Origin: Strigops habroptila
Taxonomy: Eukaryota; Chordata; Aves; Psittaciformes; Psittacidae
Reading direction: 5' to 3'
Assembly: GCF_004027225.2 (NCBI RefSeq)
Contig: NC_046358.1
Location: 61,923,528-61,987,527 of the forward strand
DNA: 64,000 bases
The first letter of the stretch is position 1, and each line of letters begins with the position of its first letter. Made by a program: the position numbers and the translations under genes. Under the pieces are notes generated by a model that was given only the letters and a program-made list of their open reading frames with translations, was not told the origin of the DNA and did no database searches. Shown one piece after another: positions 38,266-51,227 of the stretch.

Positions 38266-38510
38266 GAATCACAGAATCATAGAATGGTTTGGGTTGGAGG
38301 GGACCTTAAGCTCATCTAGTTCCAACCCCCCTACCATGGGCAGGGACATCTCATACTAGACCATGTCACCCAAAGCTCTGTCCAACCTGGCCTTGAACAC
38401 CGCCAGGGATGAAGCATTTACCACTTCTCTGAGCAACCTGTTCCAGTGCCTCACCACCCTCAAAAAGAACTTCCTTAGATATAAGGCAGAACTTCTTCCT
38501 TATATTTAAG
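38266..38510 (-). mobile_element. CR1 LINE 3' end fragment, inverted
   Basis: Reading the + strand gives the reverse complement of a CR1 3' end: AATCACAGAATCATAGAATG, GGTTTGGGTTGGAGGGGACC, then CTAGTTCCAACCCCCCTACC, CTCTGTCCAACCTGGCCTTG and a degraded TTCTTCCTTATAT end. This is the longest CR1 copy in the window and is 5'-truncated. The left boundary is clear; the right boundary is approximate. Confidence 0.92.
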
Positions 38511-40282
38511 GAACAAATCCTTACGTCTAACTGAGAAGGTTAATTCTCAGACTCTTTTGGTCTTTTTTTGGATGATGAAAGATTACCTCTGTAAACATAC
38601 AGGAGACAGATTCAAGCTTGATATATTGAAAGTCCCTATCATGTCACTGGAGGCTGCAGTAAGAATCCAACAAAATCAGCTTGTTGCATAATTTGTGACA
38701 ATACAAAAAAACCTGTTCAGCTGTTAATTTACAGTACAACTGTTTTACTAAAAAGTGATGTTACATATAACGTCGTGAAATATTTCAAGACTTTCTCTGA
38801 AAAGTCAGATGAGACAACATATTTTAGTGCCACAGCGATGTCATAAATCAAACACAACAAAGATAGAGATACTTCGAAAAATTATGCAGCCAGCAACCAA
38901 TATTGTATTCTGTTCTTGGTTTCTGAATGGCGGAAGAAGCAGATGCATGGCTGGCTTCAGGGATGACTTGGCCTGCTATAGTGAACCTAGAGTCAGAGAT
39001 GGGTTCTGTGTAGTGTGCTCTTTATGCTTCTTTCAGTTCTGTGTCTTTTTCAGGAGACGATGTTGTGTTGAAGTCATGTGTCCTGCTTCCACTGTGAGGT
39101 GTCCTTGGGGACCAGGTAGTAACTTTTGCTCTTAGGAATGATTCTGAGCTTCATTTGACACTGTGCAGCAGTAGAAAAGGAGAAATGTTCAGGTTTTGGT
39201 TTTGCTGTTCATGAGGAAAAACTTAGGCTTAGTTTTTGCTCTCAGCAAATGCAGAATGCTTTTACTTTTGTCCCTGCTTGGGTAGAAGGTGAGTTGAGCT
39301 AGTATCTGGAGAAGTGTCTGATGAAGGAAAAGAGTTGCTACTACAGTGAAGCCTGTAACTGTTGCATGCATGCAATAAATGATGGGAAATAATATATAGT
39401 ATAAAGGGTGATCTTTAAAATCACTACAGCATTAAGCCTGTAACACATCTGCAAAAGAGTTTGCCATAGAAAAGAAAGGTAGTTATGCTTAACGTGACTG
39501 CCATGGAAATAGAATGGCTTAACTAACATTTACTGATACAAATATCCTCCTTTTTATAAAATTTGAGCACGTCAACTGAATCACAAACTCCTCCTCTTAG
39601 ATCTTGAGATTACCCTTCAAGCCACCCTACCACTAAATGCCAACATTGTATAAAGAAACAACTGTTGCTATACAATGTACTTCTGTGCACACCTACAATC
39701 GCCTTGTGATGACAATGAAATGGTAATGTATTATTATACTTGAACAGATCATGTGTGATTTTTTTTTTGAGCAGATAATGACACATACTCCTACTGTTTC
39801 AAATTATGAGGAGGAGTCAACATGGAGAGGTATATGAAAGTAAACCTTATGTTTGCTCTCCTTACAAAGTGAGTCTACAGAAAAATCTTCTGCTACAATA
39901 ATGATTTTGAATTACTGGCTTTCATAGCAGCATTTTTTACAGATTTTGTATCAATAATGAAACACTGCACGAGCTTCTTACTCACTTTTATGTGCAAGTC
40001 AAGGTGGTGATGAATATATTCAAAGCCTTACATGATTTAGCCCAGGAGGTTTTGCGTTTTTTCACCTCCTATCCTATTGTGATAGCTAAGACAGTGCTAC
40101 GGGTTTTGGGGTAGAAAGATGGGGAGGAAGACCATACTGATAAATTTGGTTTTCTTTTTATTTCAGCAGAAAGCAAAATTGTAGAGGCCAGGGCTGCTAC
40201 AAAGCTAGCTACATTATTGTTTTTGCAAGTTTACATGCAATCACACAGCTCTTTCCGGGACATTTTACAGATTATACATAAC
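38511..40282. other. Intergenic stretch without recognised genes
   Basis: The sequence is AT-rich. A 108-codon open frame at 38809-39135 and two minus-strand frames near 39.2-39.5 kb show no motif or codon pattern that I can recognise. Confidence 0.5.
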
Positions 40283-40287
40283 ACCAT

Positions 40288-40856
40288 TGTCGTGGTTTGA
40301 GCCCAGCCGGTAACTCAGAACCACACAGCCGCTCGCTCACTCCCTCCCTCCTTCTTCCTCCCCCCGCTCCCGGAGGGATGGGGAGGAGAATGGGAAGAAT
40401 GTAACTCCCACGGGTTGAGATAAGAGCAGTCCCGCAACTAAGGTATAATACAAAACCACTACTGCTACCACCAATGATAATAATGATTAGTGAAATAACA
40501 AGGGGAGAGGATACAATTGCTCACCACCCGCCGACCGATACCCAGCCCGACCCGAGCAGTGATCAGGCCTTCCGGGTAACTCCCCCCGGTTTATATACTG
40601 GGCATGACGTGCTGTGGTATGGAATACCCCTTTGGCTAGTTTGGGTCAGGTGTCCTGTCTCTGCTTCCGCCCGGCTTCCCCTCCTCCCTGGCAAAGCATG
40701 AGACTGAGAAAGTCCTTGGTTGGAATAAACATTACTTAGCAACAACTAAAAACATCAGTGTTATCAGCGTTGTTCCCAGGCTGAAAGTTAAAAAACACAG
40801 CACTGCACCAGCTACTAAGAAGGAGAAAAATGACTGCTATAGCTGAACCCAGGACA
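40288..40856 (+). mobile_element. Solo LTR of an avian endogenous retrovirus (ERVL-like guess)
   Basis: A 569-bp element starts TGTCGTGG, ends CAGGACA and is flanked by identical 5-bp target-site duplications ACCAT (40283-40287 and 40857-40861). It is richer in C, G and CpG than its surroundings. LTR-like signals sit in the right order for the + strand: a TTTATATA box at 40590-40597 and AATAAA at 40724-40729. No internal retroviral genes adjoin it, so it is a solo LTR left by recombination between the two LTRs of a provirus. The 5-bp duplication and the terminus favour the ERVL class, but I could not check a library. It is non-coding. Confidence 0.85.
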
Positions 40857-43800
40857 ACCATCTTATGCACCAACATACCACGGAGAAATATGTGTTATTT
40901 GACATAAAACCTCTTCATTATGTTATTATCCTCTGTATGAGGACATCATTGAATTAAGGTTATCTCAAAACCAAATAATAATGCTACTACCCATAGTATT
41001 GAATGTAGGAGAAACTATGTGCAGTATTGAGAGGATAACTTTTAAGCAAAGAACGGGAACATTTATAGGTTTGAGGTCTGAAATTCCTTTTCAGGGTGTT
41101 GATGATAAATTCCAAACAGATGTTCAGGAGATGTACAGTAAGCAGCTGCTTGACTTGTTTCAGCTCACTCTCTTATCTCAACAAAAAGCATCTCATTACA
41201 TGCATATTGAAACATGCTACCTTTATTTGAGTTACAACCATATGTTATTGGAAAAAAGACACCTATGTAAGTTTAAGGACTGCAAAGGCTGAGAACCAGT
41301 TGGAGCTCTTGACAAATGGTAGTGGATAGTTACAGTTTCTATTAAAGATGGACATCTTACTGAATTCCTTTAGGGTCAGTATTGATATTGACCTTTTTCA
41401 CTTGGCTGGAAATGCATTGTATCACATGGACAATATACATGATGATATGGTAAAAAATAACAAAAAAATTTATTGCTATGAAGCTCAAAGTGCAGTGCTT
41501 CATAGGCATGTTTTGAACTCTACCTTACTGTCACCGTTTTTAAAGCAAAACAGAATATTGTCGAGCTTTCAGTCTTAAACTATTTTCTTTGAATTATATA
41601 AAAGTCTTTGAGATAATTACCTTCAGTCTATATAGTCTGGCTTATTGACTGTTTCAGAGTAACTTCTTAGCACTGTAAAACTCTTCACAAGTATGACATC
41701 TTTTATACTGGTATAGAACTTACTTGAAATATTAGAAGTGCATCTCCATTAGCACTCTAATACATGGATATACATGTAAATATACATGTAAAATCTAAGT
41801 TTCTACTGTTTCCTACTTAATTTTATTTTTATTTTACTTAATTTTATTTTTCTGATGAATTCTATTATTTTCTATCTTTCCAATAATATTTATAAGAAAG
41901 ATCACAACAGACCCAAAGTGTGTAGTTAAACTAAATACTAAAAAGCAAGTAAATAGGTCCATAGCTGTATTGATACAAATGAATAAATAGTATATTTTGT
42001 TACTCTCTACTGATGTTAATGAACTGAAAGTTGTTGATGTCAGTGAGACTGTTACCTTTGCTTTTATAAGACTTGGCTCAAGACCTGTATTTTTTGATGT
42101 AACTTGTTCTTTCTTTTTCTTTGAAAGACAGTCATGTTTTAGTGATGGTTTTAGCAGAGGTGTAATAGTAACTGTGCTTGTTGAAACACTTTTTCAGCTT
42201 CCAACATTTAGTTTGCTGTCATGTTTTGGAATGAATAGAGTGTATTACAAACTGCCTTAATGCTCTGTACTTGGAACAAGTTCCAGTTGTTGTTTCCAGG
42301 TAATTTTTTGAACTCATGCTTAAATACAAGTCATTTCTGGTGAAATCCCCAGCTCACAATTTGTTTGCTTCATTCTTCATCACTGTGTTTACTGAACCAT
42401 TTATTTTAAAGTTCCCACAGTTCCAAAGAAGTTACAATATAGCCTTGTTAACTCTAATCATCTTTGTCAGCTTCAATTACTTCATCATCCAGCATCTAAA
42501 TCTCTGTTTGTTTTTTATTCTAGATTTACCTGATATCATTAAAATCATCACTATTTTCTAAATTCTTAATGCACAGTTTCAGACCATGTTAATTCACAGC
42601 ATTCCTTGGCATTTCATATTTGCAGTTCTTGAATGGCTGAAATTTACTTGACTGTACATGAAAAAGTTTTGGCAGTAGTGAATCCATCATATTTTCAACT
42701 TTTTCATGGTTTTCTCATTCAGAGAGTTTAAAATAATATATAAGGGGTTTGACAGAGGCTGTATGAATAGTGTTTAGAATGAAGAAACATTTGGCAGTCC
42801 ATCAAATACTGGTTTAGACTGGAATTTTCAGACTGTCCAAGTGATGGATTAAGGGGTAGGTGGCTACATACATAAAATCCATGAATGGGCTCGTGCTATA
42901 GATTGGTTTATTACACTTGTGACTTGAAGACAGAGTTAAGTTGCTATGAATTTGTGTTACTAGTAATTTAGCTTCCTGTAGATAAAGTCCTGTAGGCAGA
43001 ATGAAAAAATTTATAACGAGTGATGGCTACCAGAATTCATAGGGGAAGGCTCCTTGTAGGATAAATGGAAAAATAGATTTCTTTGCCTTTAGGACTGCAG
43101 GAATTCTAAAGCATGAAGAAGAAAATTACTTGTGAAAGATGCCTGAATTTGCCACTCTCCATCTTGCAGACCTCTTAGAGGACCTGCAAGAACATAGTAT
43201 GCTGAAAAGGGGTTGGGATTTTCTAGAACTGGCTAAAGTGTGAATGGATTTTTTACCATTTCTGAGAAAGTTCATCAAAAGCTTTGTACACAGAACAGAG
43301 CATATGTAAAAAGTGTTCTTAAGATACTTTTGTCACAGCTGATATATCAGGGATTTCAAAACCTGAGTGTCCGAGGTATTAAGTGTTTAGAACTGAGTAC
43401 TGCAACAACTGGTCAGCACAGATGGTAACCCCTAGCAAACATTCATGGTTTTTATTTTTGTAATTCAATTTTCTGCAACGAATTCCAGTAAGAGGAAGAT
43501 ATTGTGAGGGAAAAAAAAAAAATGAGCAATATAAGCAATAACAACTTTATTTAGTACATTTGCATGCATTGAAAGCCCAGACTTTCTCTGCTATAAAGGT
43601 CTTACAAATCTTAGTAAAACCAGATGAAGTATGGCAATCTATATAAAGTTAGGTCAAGTTTTCTAAGTTATAGAAAAGAGGGGTGGGTTGTTTCAAGTGC
43701 AAGAAAAATTGAAAAGGAAACAGGAAACTTTTGTGATAGAGAAGGATGGGCACCGGAGACTGAAAGAATGGTGCAGAGCTGAAATAAGAAAGGAAACACT

Positions 43801-44544
43801 GTAAAAGGCTGGAGCAGGTAGACTGGCTTTGATCTGCTGTGGAACACTATAAAAAGACTTAAAGTGCAAGCTGACATCATCTGTGTAGAAATGATGTTTA
43901 GGCAACTGCAGGTAGAGATGCTAGATGTGGACAAATGCAAATATATAGTGTAGCTAATCGAGTTTCCTTCAAATGCTTGAGCCCATTATATACACCTCTT
44001 CGTTTAAGAGAAAGCTATCTTTCTATCCTAGATTTACACTATAAGCATCCATGTGATAATGATGCTGTAAGTGATGCTGTTCCTTTCATTTAATTTTAGT
44101 ATAGCTGATTCTTCAACTGGTAACTAAAACTGTTGCACTATGAACGTGTTAAATGGTTTCTTTTTGGAGAAATAAAATTAAACAGCAGCTTTCAGCTCTG
44201 AAGCTTTTGTATGTGGGTGCAGGGTCGGCTCCACTTTAGGTCAGGATTATGAATGTCTTTTTTACATATACTTACGGGTATTTTGTACACTTATAATTAA
44301 TTCATTTGGGTTTAAATACAGCAGATGCTTGTGTCTTCTGGGGTACATGTGGAGTTGATAAAAACTGAAAATAAGCCAGAGGATTGACAGCTTATGTCTC
44401 CAAAGTAACATACTTTTTCCCTTCAACCACCTCATAGTAGTTTTATATTACAATTGAGCTAGTTAATTTTGGGCTGTTTATCTAAAATGTTCTTTAAAGT
44501 CTATTAAAACTCCTTCTTGTTCTTTTTCTGCTGGGTATTGTGTT

Positions 44545-44616
44545 TTCTGTTTTGGTTTTTTTGGGGTTTTTTTGGTTGGTTTTTTTTTTTTTTTTTTTTT
44601 GTTTGTTTTTTCTTTG
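44545..44616. repeat. G/T-rich low-complexity tract
   Basis: Interrupted runs of T with GG and GGGG blocks (TTTTTGGGG, GGTTGG) lead into a T run of more than 20 and GTTTGTTT. Similar tracts occur at 49895-49993 and, on the other strand, at 53878-53948. Open frames through it are low-complexity artefacts. Confidence 0.8.
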
Positions 44617-47600
44617 GCTTTCTAATTTCTTTTTCTGGTGAGAAAGTAGCTGGTTTGTATCAGAAGAGGCACACTTGTGGTAAAAACATTAATTTTGATG
44701 GTCTCCTTTAACACTTCCATAGCAATTAGCTGTTCTGTTAGAAACTGAGAGGCTCAGAAAATGAAGATCCAGCTCAATGAGTGTGACCTTGCATGATGCT
44801 TGACAGAAAGATAACACTGAGTGACTTTGTATCCTATCTTCTGCGTTATGTTGTGGATACCACACCAGGGAATGATGGTAGTCAGTAGTGCTGGTAATAC
44901 TCCCTTCCTCACCCTGTAGGACTTCAGTTTTGGCCAACTGTCTAATACCTGGGAGCAAGGTTCCTAAAAATAACAAATAATTTGAGAACTCCCATCCTTA
45001 GGGCTCTGGGATTAATCTGCTTTGACTACACGTGCCCTACATCAGTTTGTGAAATCCCGTTCCGTGACTCAGTCAAGTCATTACCACACTAGTCTTAGTT
45101 CATGTTCAGTGATGTTGACATCTCTTATTCTACTTATTTTCTCGGTTGGCTTATGAGATTCTAAAGTGCTAGTTTTGCTTTTGCAGCACTGTTTAAAAAC
45201 CTTTGCCTTAATCCTTAAACTTTCCCTTGCGCAAAAAAATATCATGGTTTAGACATATTGGAGTTTTGGAAGAGGAAGCAGAACATGAGACAGTAATGCC
45301 ACATCACTGAAATAAAAGAAGACTTGAATGAAATCCTGTGGAGGTACAAAGGTATACTTTTAATTGCATATTTAATTGTAATTTTGAGATATACTTACAG
45401 GAGATTTAGCAAGCAAGCATGTTGGTGATAATCTGTCTTTCATGTAGCTGTAACACCTACAGGACTCAGAACGACATAGGGTCTGCCTTGTGGAAGGCAT
45501 TCTTTCAGAAAATACTTGAGGAACAATGTACTTGCTCCAAAAGATTTCATTATCATGGTTTAGAGGTTAGATATATAGCGTAGTATAAAGGTTTTCGGTA
45601 CTTCTTCCTGCCTTCTTGGACTCGTTGAATTTGACTTTGTTTTTTCCTCTCCCAGGGTGGAATGTCACTGTTTTGCTGCTGTTAGACCAAGGCAGAGACT
45701 CCATATACCTGTCAAGCTTCCTTACAAGTATAAACTGAATTTAGCATCTGCAGTCATCACTTTCAGATTCTGTGGAGAGGTGAAAGATATGCATCCTTTT
45801 TCCACTCAGTTTTTCCAGTTTTTGCCCATGTGTTCAGAATTCAGAATTCACAGTAAGCTGCAATGTATCTACCATGCAAAACTAGGGAAGGTGCTAAAGA
45901 AAATGTCAAAGACTACTGGGCACTGGAGAGACTCATGTAAGACACCAGACCAAAGGCTTTTCTTCCTGATAGGGAGCCAGCAGTAACTGCCTTGAATGGG
46001 CTTTTACACTTGTACAGAGGTGCTTTGCTTCCCCCCCCCTTTTTTTTTTCCCCCTTCCAATTGCTTTCAAGTACTTTGTTTGATAACTTGTTGTAGTAAT
46101 TTCACAGGATCAGAAAACTGATTACTGGCCTGGCTGATAACTCCTGATTTTCTTCTTCCTCATTTTATATACAGTATATTGCTTTTTCCAGACTTCTCTA
46201 CCATGAAGCACTGATGTCAGTCAATCTACCTAAACAATTCAACAGCCAAATAATCCATAACAGTACATTTTTTTTATCATCTCTTGACTAGCCTGTGAGA
46301 GCACTTCAAATGTGGGTGCTGCACATATTTAGGTAACTTGGAAGAAGAGCCTTTCTGCATCAAAGTAATGTTTCTTTTAACACTAGAAACAAAGCTTTCA
46401 GTGAGAAAAGAAAGACTTGGAGCAACCTTTTTGTAAGCAGGCCTACAAACCTACCTAACCATAAATCTTACCACGGATAGATGACATCTTTGGCAGGTGA
46501 AGCTTTTATAACAGTATCATTAGGATTCTATATCTGAATCTAATTCCCAGAAAGAACTACTGCTTCTCTTTCTTGGAGAGTATCCAATTTTAAATCTGTG
46601 CTTCATGTCTTTGGGACCTTCTGTCTTGAGGCTCTTTACACAAAATCAGTTTTGTAGGTTGACTATAAATGAGAGTTCTGAGTTCATTCCTTAACAATAC
46701 TGTGTAAGGATATGCCTGTCTCAAAGCAGTCATATTCTCCTGCCTGCTTCTCCAGACAGAACCTTGCTGAATTTATTCAGACATCCATCTTCCCTCTAGC
46801 AGGTCAACATGAAGTATTAATACATTATTACAAGGCAGCTTCAAATCCATTACAACAAGAGAGAGAATGTGTCGGCACATCAAAAGAAGAATGGAAGAAC
46901 TGCATGCCGTTCTCAAGGTCATAACATAGGCTTCTCAATTAAATTTCATTACTCCTGTTTTGAATGATACTGAAGAGGTAGAAAAAAGTTAAGCTGAAGA
47001 ACAAGTCTACAAAGTAAATTAATATACTACAATAATAAAGATCCATAAAATGCCAGACATAAGATGAAAGCAATAAATAAACTATGTTGTAATGCCAATT
47101 TTAGAGTAAATAATATGTTGCTTCAGTTACCCTCTAGTGATGAAGTTATTAATCTGATCATGATAAAGTTGAAAATAACTGTGAGACCAAATCTTCAGGA
47201 GGGATAATGAGGTTCCATTATCATTAACAGAGTGTAAAATCCTGCTAGGTAAACTGACACATGCCTTTGCTGCTGACTCCATTAGGAATAGACACACTTT
47301 TTATCTAGTGAATGTAGTAACAACTTGGACTGAAAGTGCCAAAGTTTGAAACATCCTGAATTGGCATATGTCAAATACAGAAGGTTGTACCTCAGATTAT
47401 AGTGTGGGCCATCCCTGTTCTCAGTACTGTAGATCATTTTGCTTTCTAATCTGTCAGTATAACAGTTTGCACAAGTGCTAGTACTCTGGTGTTACTGTAT
47501 ATGCTCTTCATTTTTTCCACATTGTGTGTATTAACAGAAAGAAGAGGGAAAGCAGCTTAATGATGTCATTTTGGTCCAAGGAATCTGAATGACAAACTGG

Positions 47601-48529
47601 CTTAAATGAAAAAGAGCAGTGTAGTCATGTCTTTATTCTGGTAGTTCTATTCCAGTTGAAATTATCCGTATATCATCTTCTTTTATGGGAAACCACCAGC
47701 AGAGTTCTTCAAAAATTATTCTTTCTGGAGACTGCAGTGCAAAGCATTTTCGCATTATAGTTCTTCCCCTCCTGGAACTGTTCCCTGTAATTCTAAAAAG
47801 AGCATCATTCTTAAACTCTGAAAGATGGTACAAAGAGTCTTCTGCAGAGGTTTCTATTTTCTTTTACAAGTCAATGGTATAAAATGCAGTACAGTAGTTT
47901 GAACTGAAGCGCAGGATGCTATCATAATTTTCTTGCAGAACACTGAAAAGCTTGATTTTCTCCATTGCATGTAGTTGTAGTAAAGTGACAAGAAAATCTC
48001 TTGTAGTACAGATAGCCTAGATTTGTCATAATTTCCACTGTGTCTCTCTGGCAGAGTGGCATATAGTTTATTCACTTTTCTTTGTGCAAAGGGAAAGTAA
48101 GAAGCACAACTAAAAGTAGGTTGCAGAAAAAAAATGTATCATCAGCCTCAAATGTTTTGTAAATTATCATTTTAGAGTTGTAAATAAACAGGTAGAGAAG
48201 CAATGAAATCATTTAAATGAAAGGTACATTCATAGTGGAGTCATTCAGAGATTAACTTTGAGGAACAGAGTTTTGTGAGTTTTGAGGCAAGCAGAGAGAG
48301 AAGAGAAGAATCTTCTAGATCTTGAACATAAGCATTACCTGTGATAACAGCAGTCACCTTTGGGGGAACATAGAACTTCCACTGCGCAACATAGCAGAAC
48401 CTGAAATAGATACTGTGGAATATATGGGGTTATAACCACATGGCCCTGCCCTCTGCGATATATTATATGGTTATAGTACTTTCCGTATTTGCACTCGCAT
48501 TGAGCTGCCACAAGAGGACTTTGTAGGGA

Positions 48530-48555
48530 TGTCCTGGGTTCAGCTGTAGCAGTCA
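48530..48555 (-). mobile_element. LTR 3'-terminus fragment, inverted
   Basis: These 26 bases match the reverse complement of the last 26 bases of the solo LTR at 40288-40856, with one mismatch. It begins with the diagnostic TGTCCTGGG end. Similarity stops abruptly, so it is either a truncated LTR or the terminus of a divergent relative. Confidence 0.6.
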
Positions 48556-49894
48556 AATCAGCTGAATGAGACAAATCAGCTTCTTTTTCTAAAGTACAGT
48601 CTCATTCTCTCCTCTGTAGCAATTTCCCAAATTGTTTGCCCCTGTTTAAGCTGTACAAATACTCTCCTCCATTCTTATTTTTTCTTATAGAAAAATCTCT
48701 CTATGCTACACTCGTCAGATTGTTTCCTCACAGCATTCCCTACTGTATTGCAACTATCCTCAACTCTGGCTTTTCCTAGCACTTTTGAAAGTGAATGCAT
48801 AAATTGATTTCTCTACCATGACCAGGTACACTATAGAACAATATTCAACTTAAGAATTCTTGCAAAATATTTTGATTATCAGTGATTATAATGATTTTTT
48901 TTTTTTTTTTGAGAGTCAGTACTGCTTTTTGCTCACTATTGTGTATGTAAAATCAGTCTTGGGCCTCCTCTGCATGCCTGCACAATGCAAATACACAGCT
49001 GTGCCTGTGGTTGTGAAAACCATGAAACCTTAAGACTCATAGGGTTACTCTAGCATGTACAATTGAGTAGCTGTTTAAGGAGCTTATCCAAGGAGGGTCA
49101 TTTATACTGCGTGTTACTGTATATGGTTTTATTAGATGTTCTTTTCTGTTGCTGTTCCATTTTTCTTTACACCTAGTTTTATGCTGCCCAATATTTTATA
49201 CTTGATTCCATCTTTTATGATAAAATTCAAACTCAGTAAAGATGAAGCAAGCCACATTTTGAGGGCAAGTCTTTTTAAACCTGCATGTTCATCTCTGCTT
49301 AATCTGGCTTCCTGCAGTAGGTAGTGTCCTTTCATGTAAAGTGCTAACTCAAATCATTGCTATTATACTAAAGTGCTGGAAACCCACTGATGCTGCCCTG
49401 ATTCAAAGCCTATTGGAAGAAATGGAAATCTACTAATTTCAGTGAGCTTTAGATCAAGCCTTTCCATCCAGTGTGCACATATGTGCTTCTCCAGATATGT
49501 TAAAAGTACTCCGTTGTTTTGGCTGGCATTGTGGAATGTCCAAAAATAATTCCTATGTTTTCAGAAGATGGAACTGCTAGTGTGGTCTTGATGTTTGCAA
49601 TGAGGATGAGCAGATCTCATGACTGTCTGGAATCTCAACATACTTTATCTTCAGATGGTTTGCAGAAATAGTTATGTTTTACAAAGCTTTATCCCCATTT
49701 TAATTTATTCTCTTTCCAGAAGTGATTATGAAAACAGTATTTAAAAAGTACTGTGCTTGTTAAAGGGATCCATGATCTACACAGTCTATTAGGAGCAGAG
49801 GTGCACACAAAACCTAGCAGCTAGTGACCTAGATCCACCGTTCTGCATTTTTTTCCCTGAACTAGATTGTATCTTTCCTCCTACTTCTTGTTGT

Positions 49895-49898
49895 TTGG

Positions 49899-49939
<41 letters not shown>

Positions 49940-49993
49940 TTTAACCTAATAGCTTTCCTGGTGTTTTTTTGGTGGGGTTTTTTTTTTTTTTTG
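49895..49993. repeat. Poly-T / G-T low-complexity tract
   Basis: A T run of more than 30 bases is followed by TTTTTTTGGTGGGG and a second T run. Run lengths are uncertain in most assemblies. Confidence 0.85.
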
Positions 49994-51090
49994 GCTGCCT
50001 TTTTGCTTTGTTCATTGAGTAGTTTTTGTTTACACTTCTTTTTAATCTAAGTTGCTGAAGCTAAAATATTTCAAATGAGCAAAAAGAATTGGGAGGTATC
50101 TTGTTTAGATATAATCTCAGATGATGATTCATTAATTATAGCTAGGCTGCATAAAGATACAAGAGAATAATAAGGGATAATATCTGGTGTTAGAAAGATG
50201 AATAGGAAAGGAAAAGGTTTTTTAGTAATATGTTCTTATATTAAAGGAACAACCAAGCTACTCATTAATACAAAGTGTGGTGTCTCTCTGTTGTGTTCAT
50301 GTGAATCCCTGCCTTTATTAATGTGATTCAACCATATTATATATGATCTATATTCCAGTCATTCCTGCAGGCTCCAAAAGGCTAAGAAATAATCTCAAAC
50401 CTTTCTAAATAGGTAAAATCAGCACAAGTGCTGATTTTAGAACATCTTAATAATGACAATGAGTGATGCACAGAGCATGAGTGAAATTTGGGGGAGAGGG
50501 AATGACTTATTTTCTTTGAGGTTATAGATTAGAAGCTGTAAAACCAACCCAATTCTCAGATACAAAATACAATACCATAATCCTATAATCATATTAAGAG
50601 AATAACAGATTTTTATGCCAGAAGAAACCATTAGGACTGTTAAGTTGAATCTGCAGCAAAGAGCTACATTTGCCTTTGAACTGGACTGTATCTTCTAGTT
50701 TCCAGACTTCAGCAGTAATACTTTAATGTGTAATTTAGTTGGAGTAGATTCATCTTTAATAGCCCAGCAATTTCACGAGTTGAAAGTAAAGTGTTTATTT
50801 CCTGTACATGAGTGTATCGGATCATCATGAATATAGGTAATAAGTTCACTTTCCTAATCTCCTCAGGGCAACAAAAAAGGAATCAGCCACTGTGCTGTAT
50901 ATAAACAAAAGAACCGTGAAATCTCCTAATTTATAATCACGTAAATAATGAGGAGCTTGCTAATAAAATGAAACAAAATAGAATACCAAACTCTTTGTAA
51001 AAATACCTAAGAAGCCATAAGAGTGCAATTCTTCACCAGTTAATGTTGGGATATTGCAGCCTAACTTCCTATGAGCCTGCTAATCAAAGT

Positions 51091-51227
51091 AACTCATCAT
51101 AGGCCAGGTTGGACGAAGCTTGGAGCAACCTGGTCATGTGGAAGGTGTCCCTGCCCATGGCAGGGGGTTGGAACTGTGTGAGCTTTAAGGTCCCTCCTGA
51201 CCCAAACCAGTCTGTGATTCTATGATT
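51091..51227 (+). mobile_element. CR1 LINE 3' end fragment
   Basis: Classic CR1 3' UTR text: AGGCCAGGTTGGACGAAGCT, GAGCAACCTGGTCATGTGGA, GGTGTCCCTGCCCATGGCAG, TTTAAGGTCCCTCCTGACCC and the tail GTGATTCTATGATT. It is 5'-truncated, in the sense orientation, and related to the copy at 36768-36872. Confidence 0.92.

Larger units (their letters stand above)
40862..51090. other. Gene-free intergenic stretch
   Basis: No gene is recognised. It contains A/T-rich simple repeats (about 41750-41850), G/T-rich tracts at 44545-44616 and 49895-49993, a C/T tract at 46030-46056, a T run at 48895-48911, and a 26-bp LTR-terminus match at 48530-48555. The 109-codon open frame at 45657-45986 follows an acceptor-like CTCTCCCAG but matches no family I know. 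Confidence 0.5.

Noticed and set aside
44517..44711. Phe/Trp/Gly-rich open frame
   Set aside because: It is a translation of a G/T-rich low-complexity tract.
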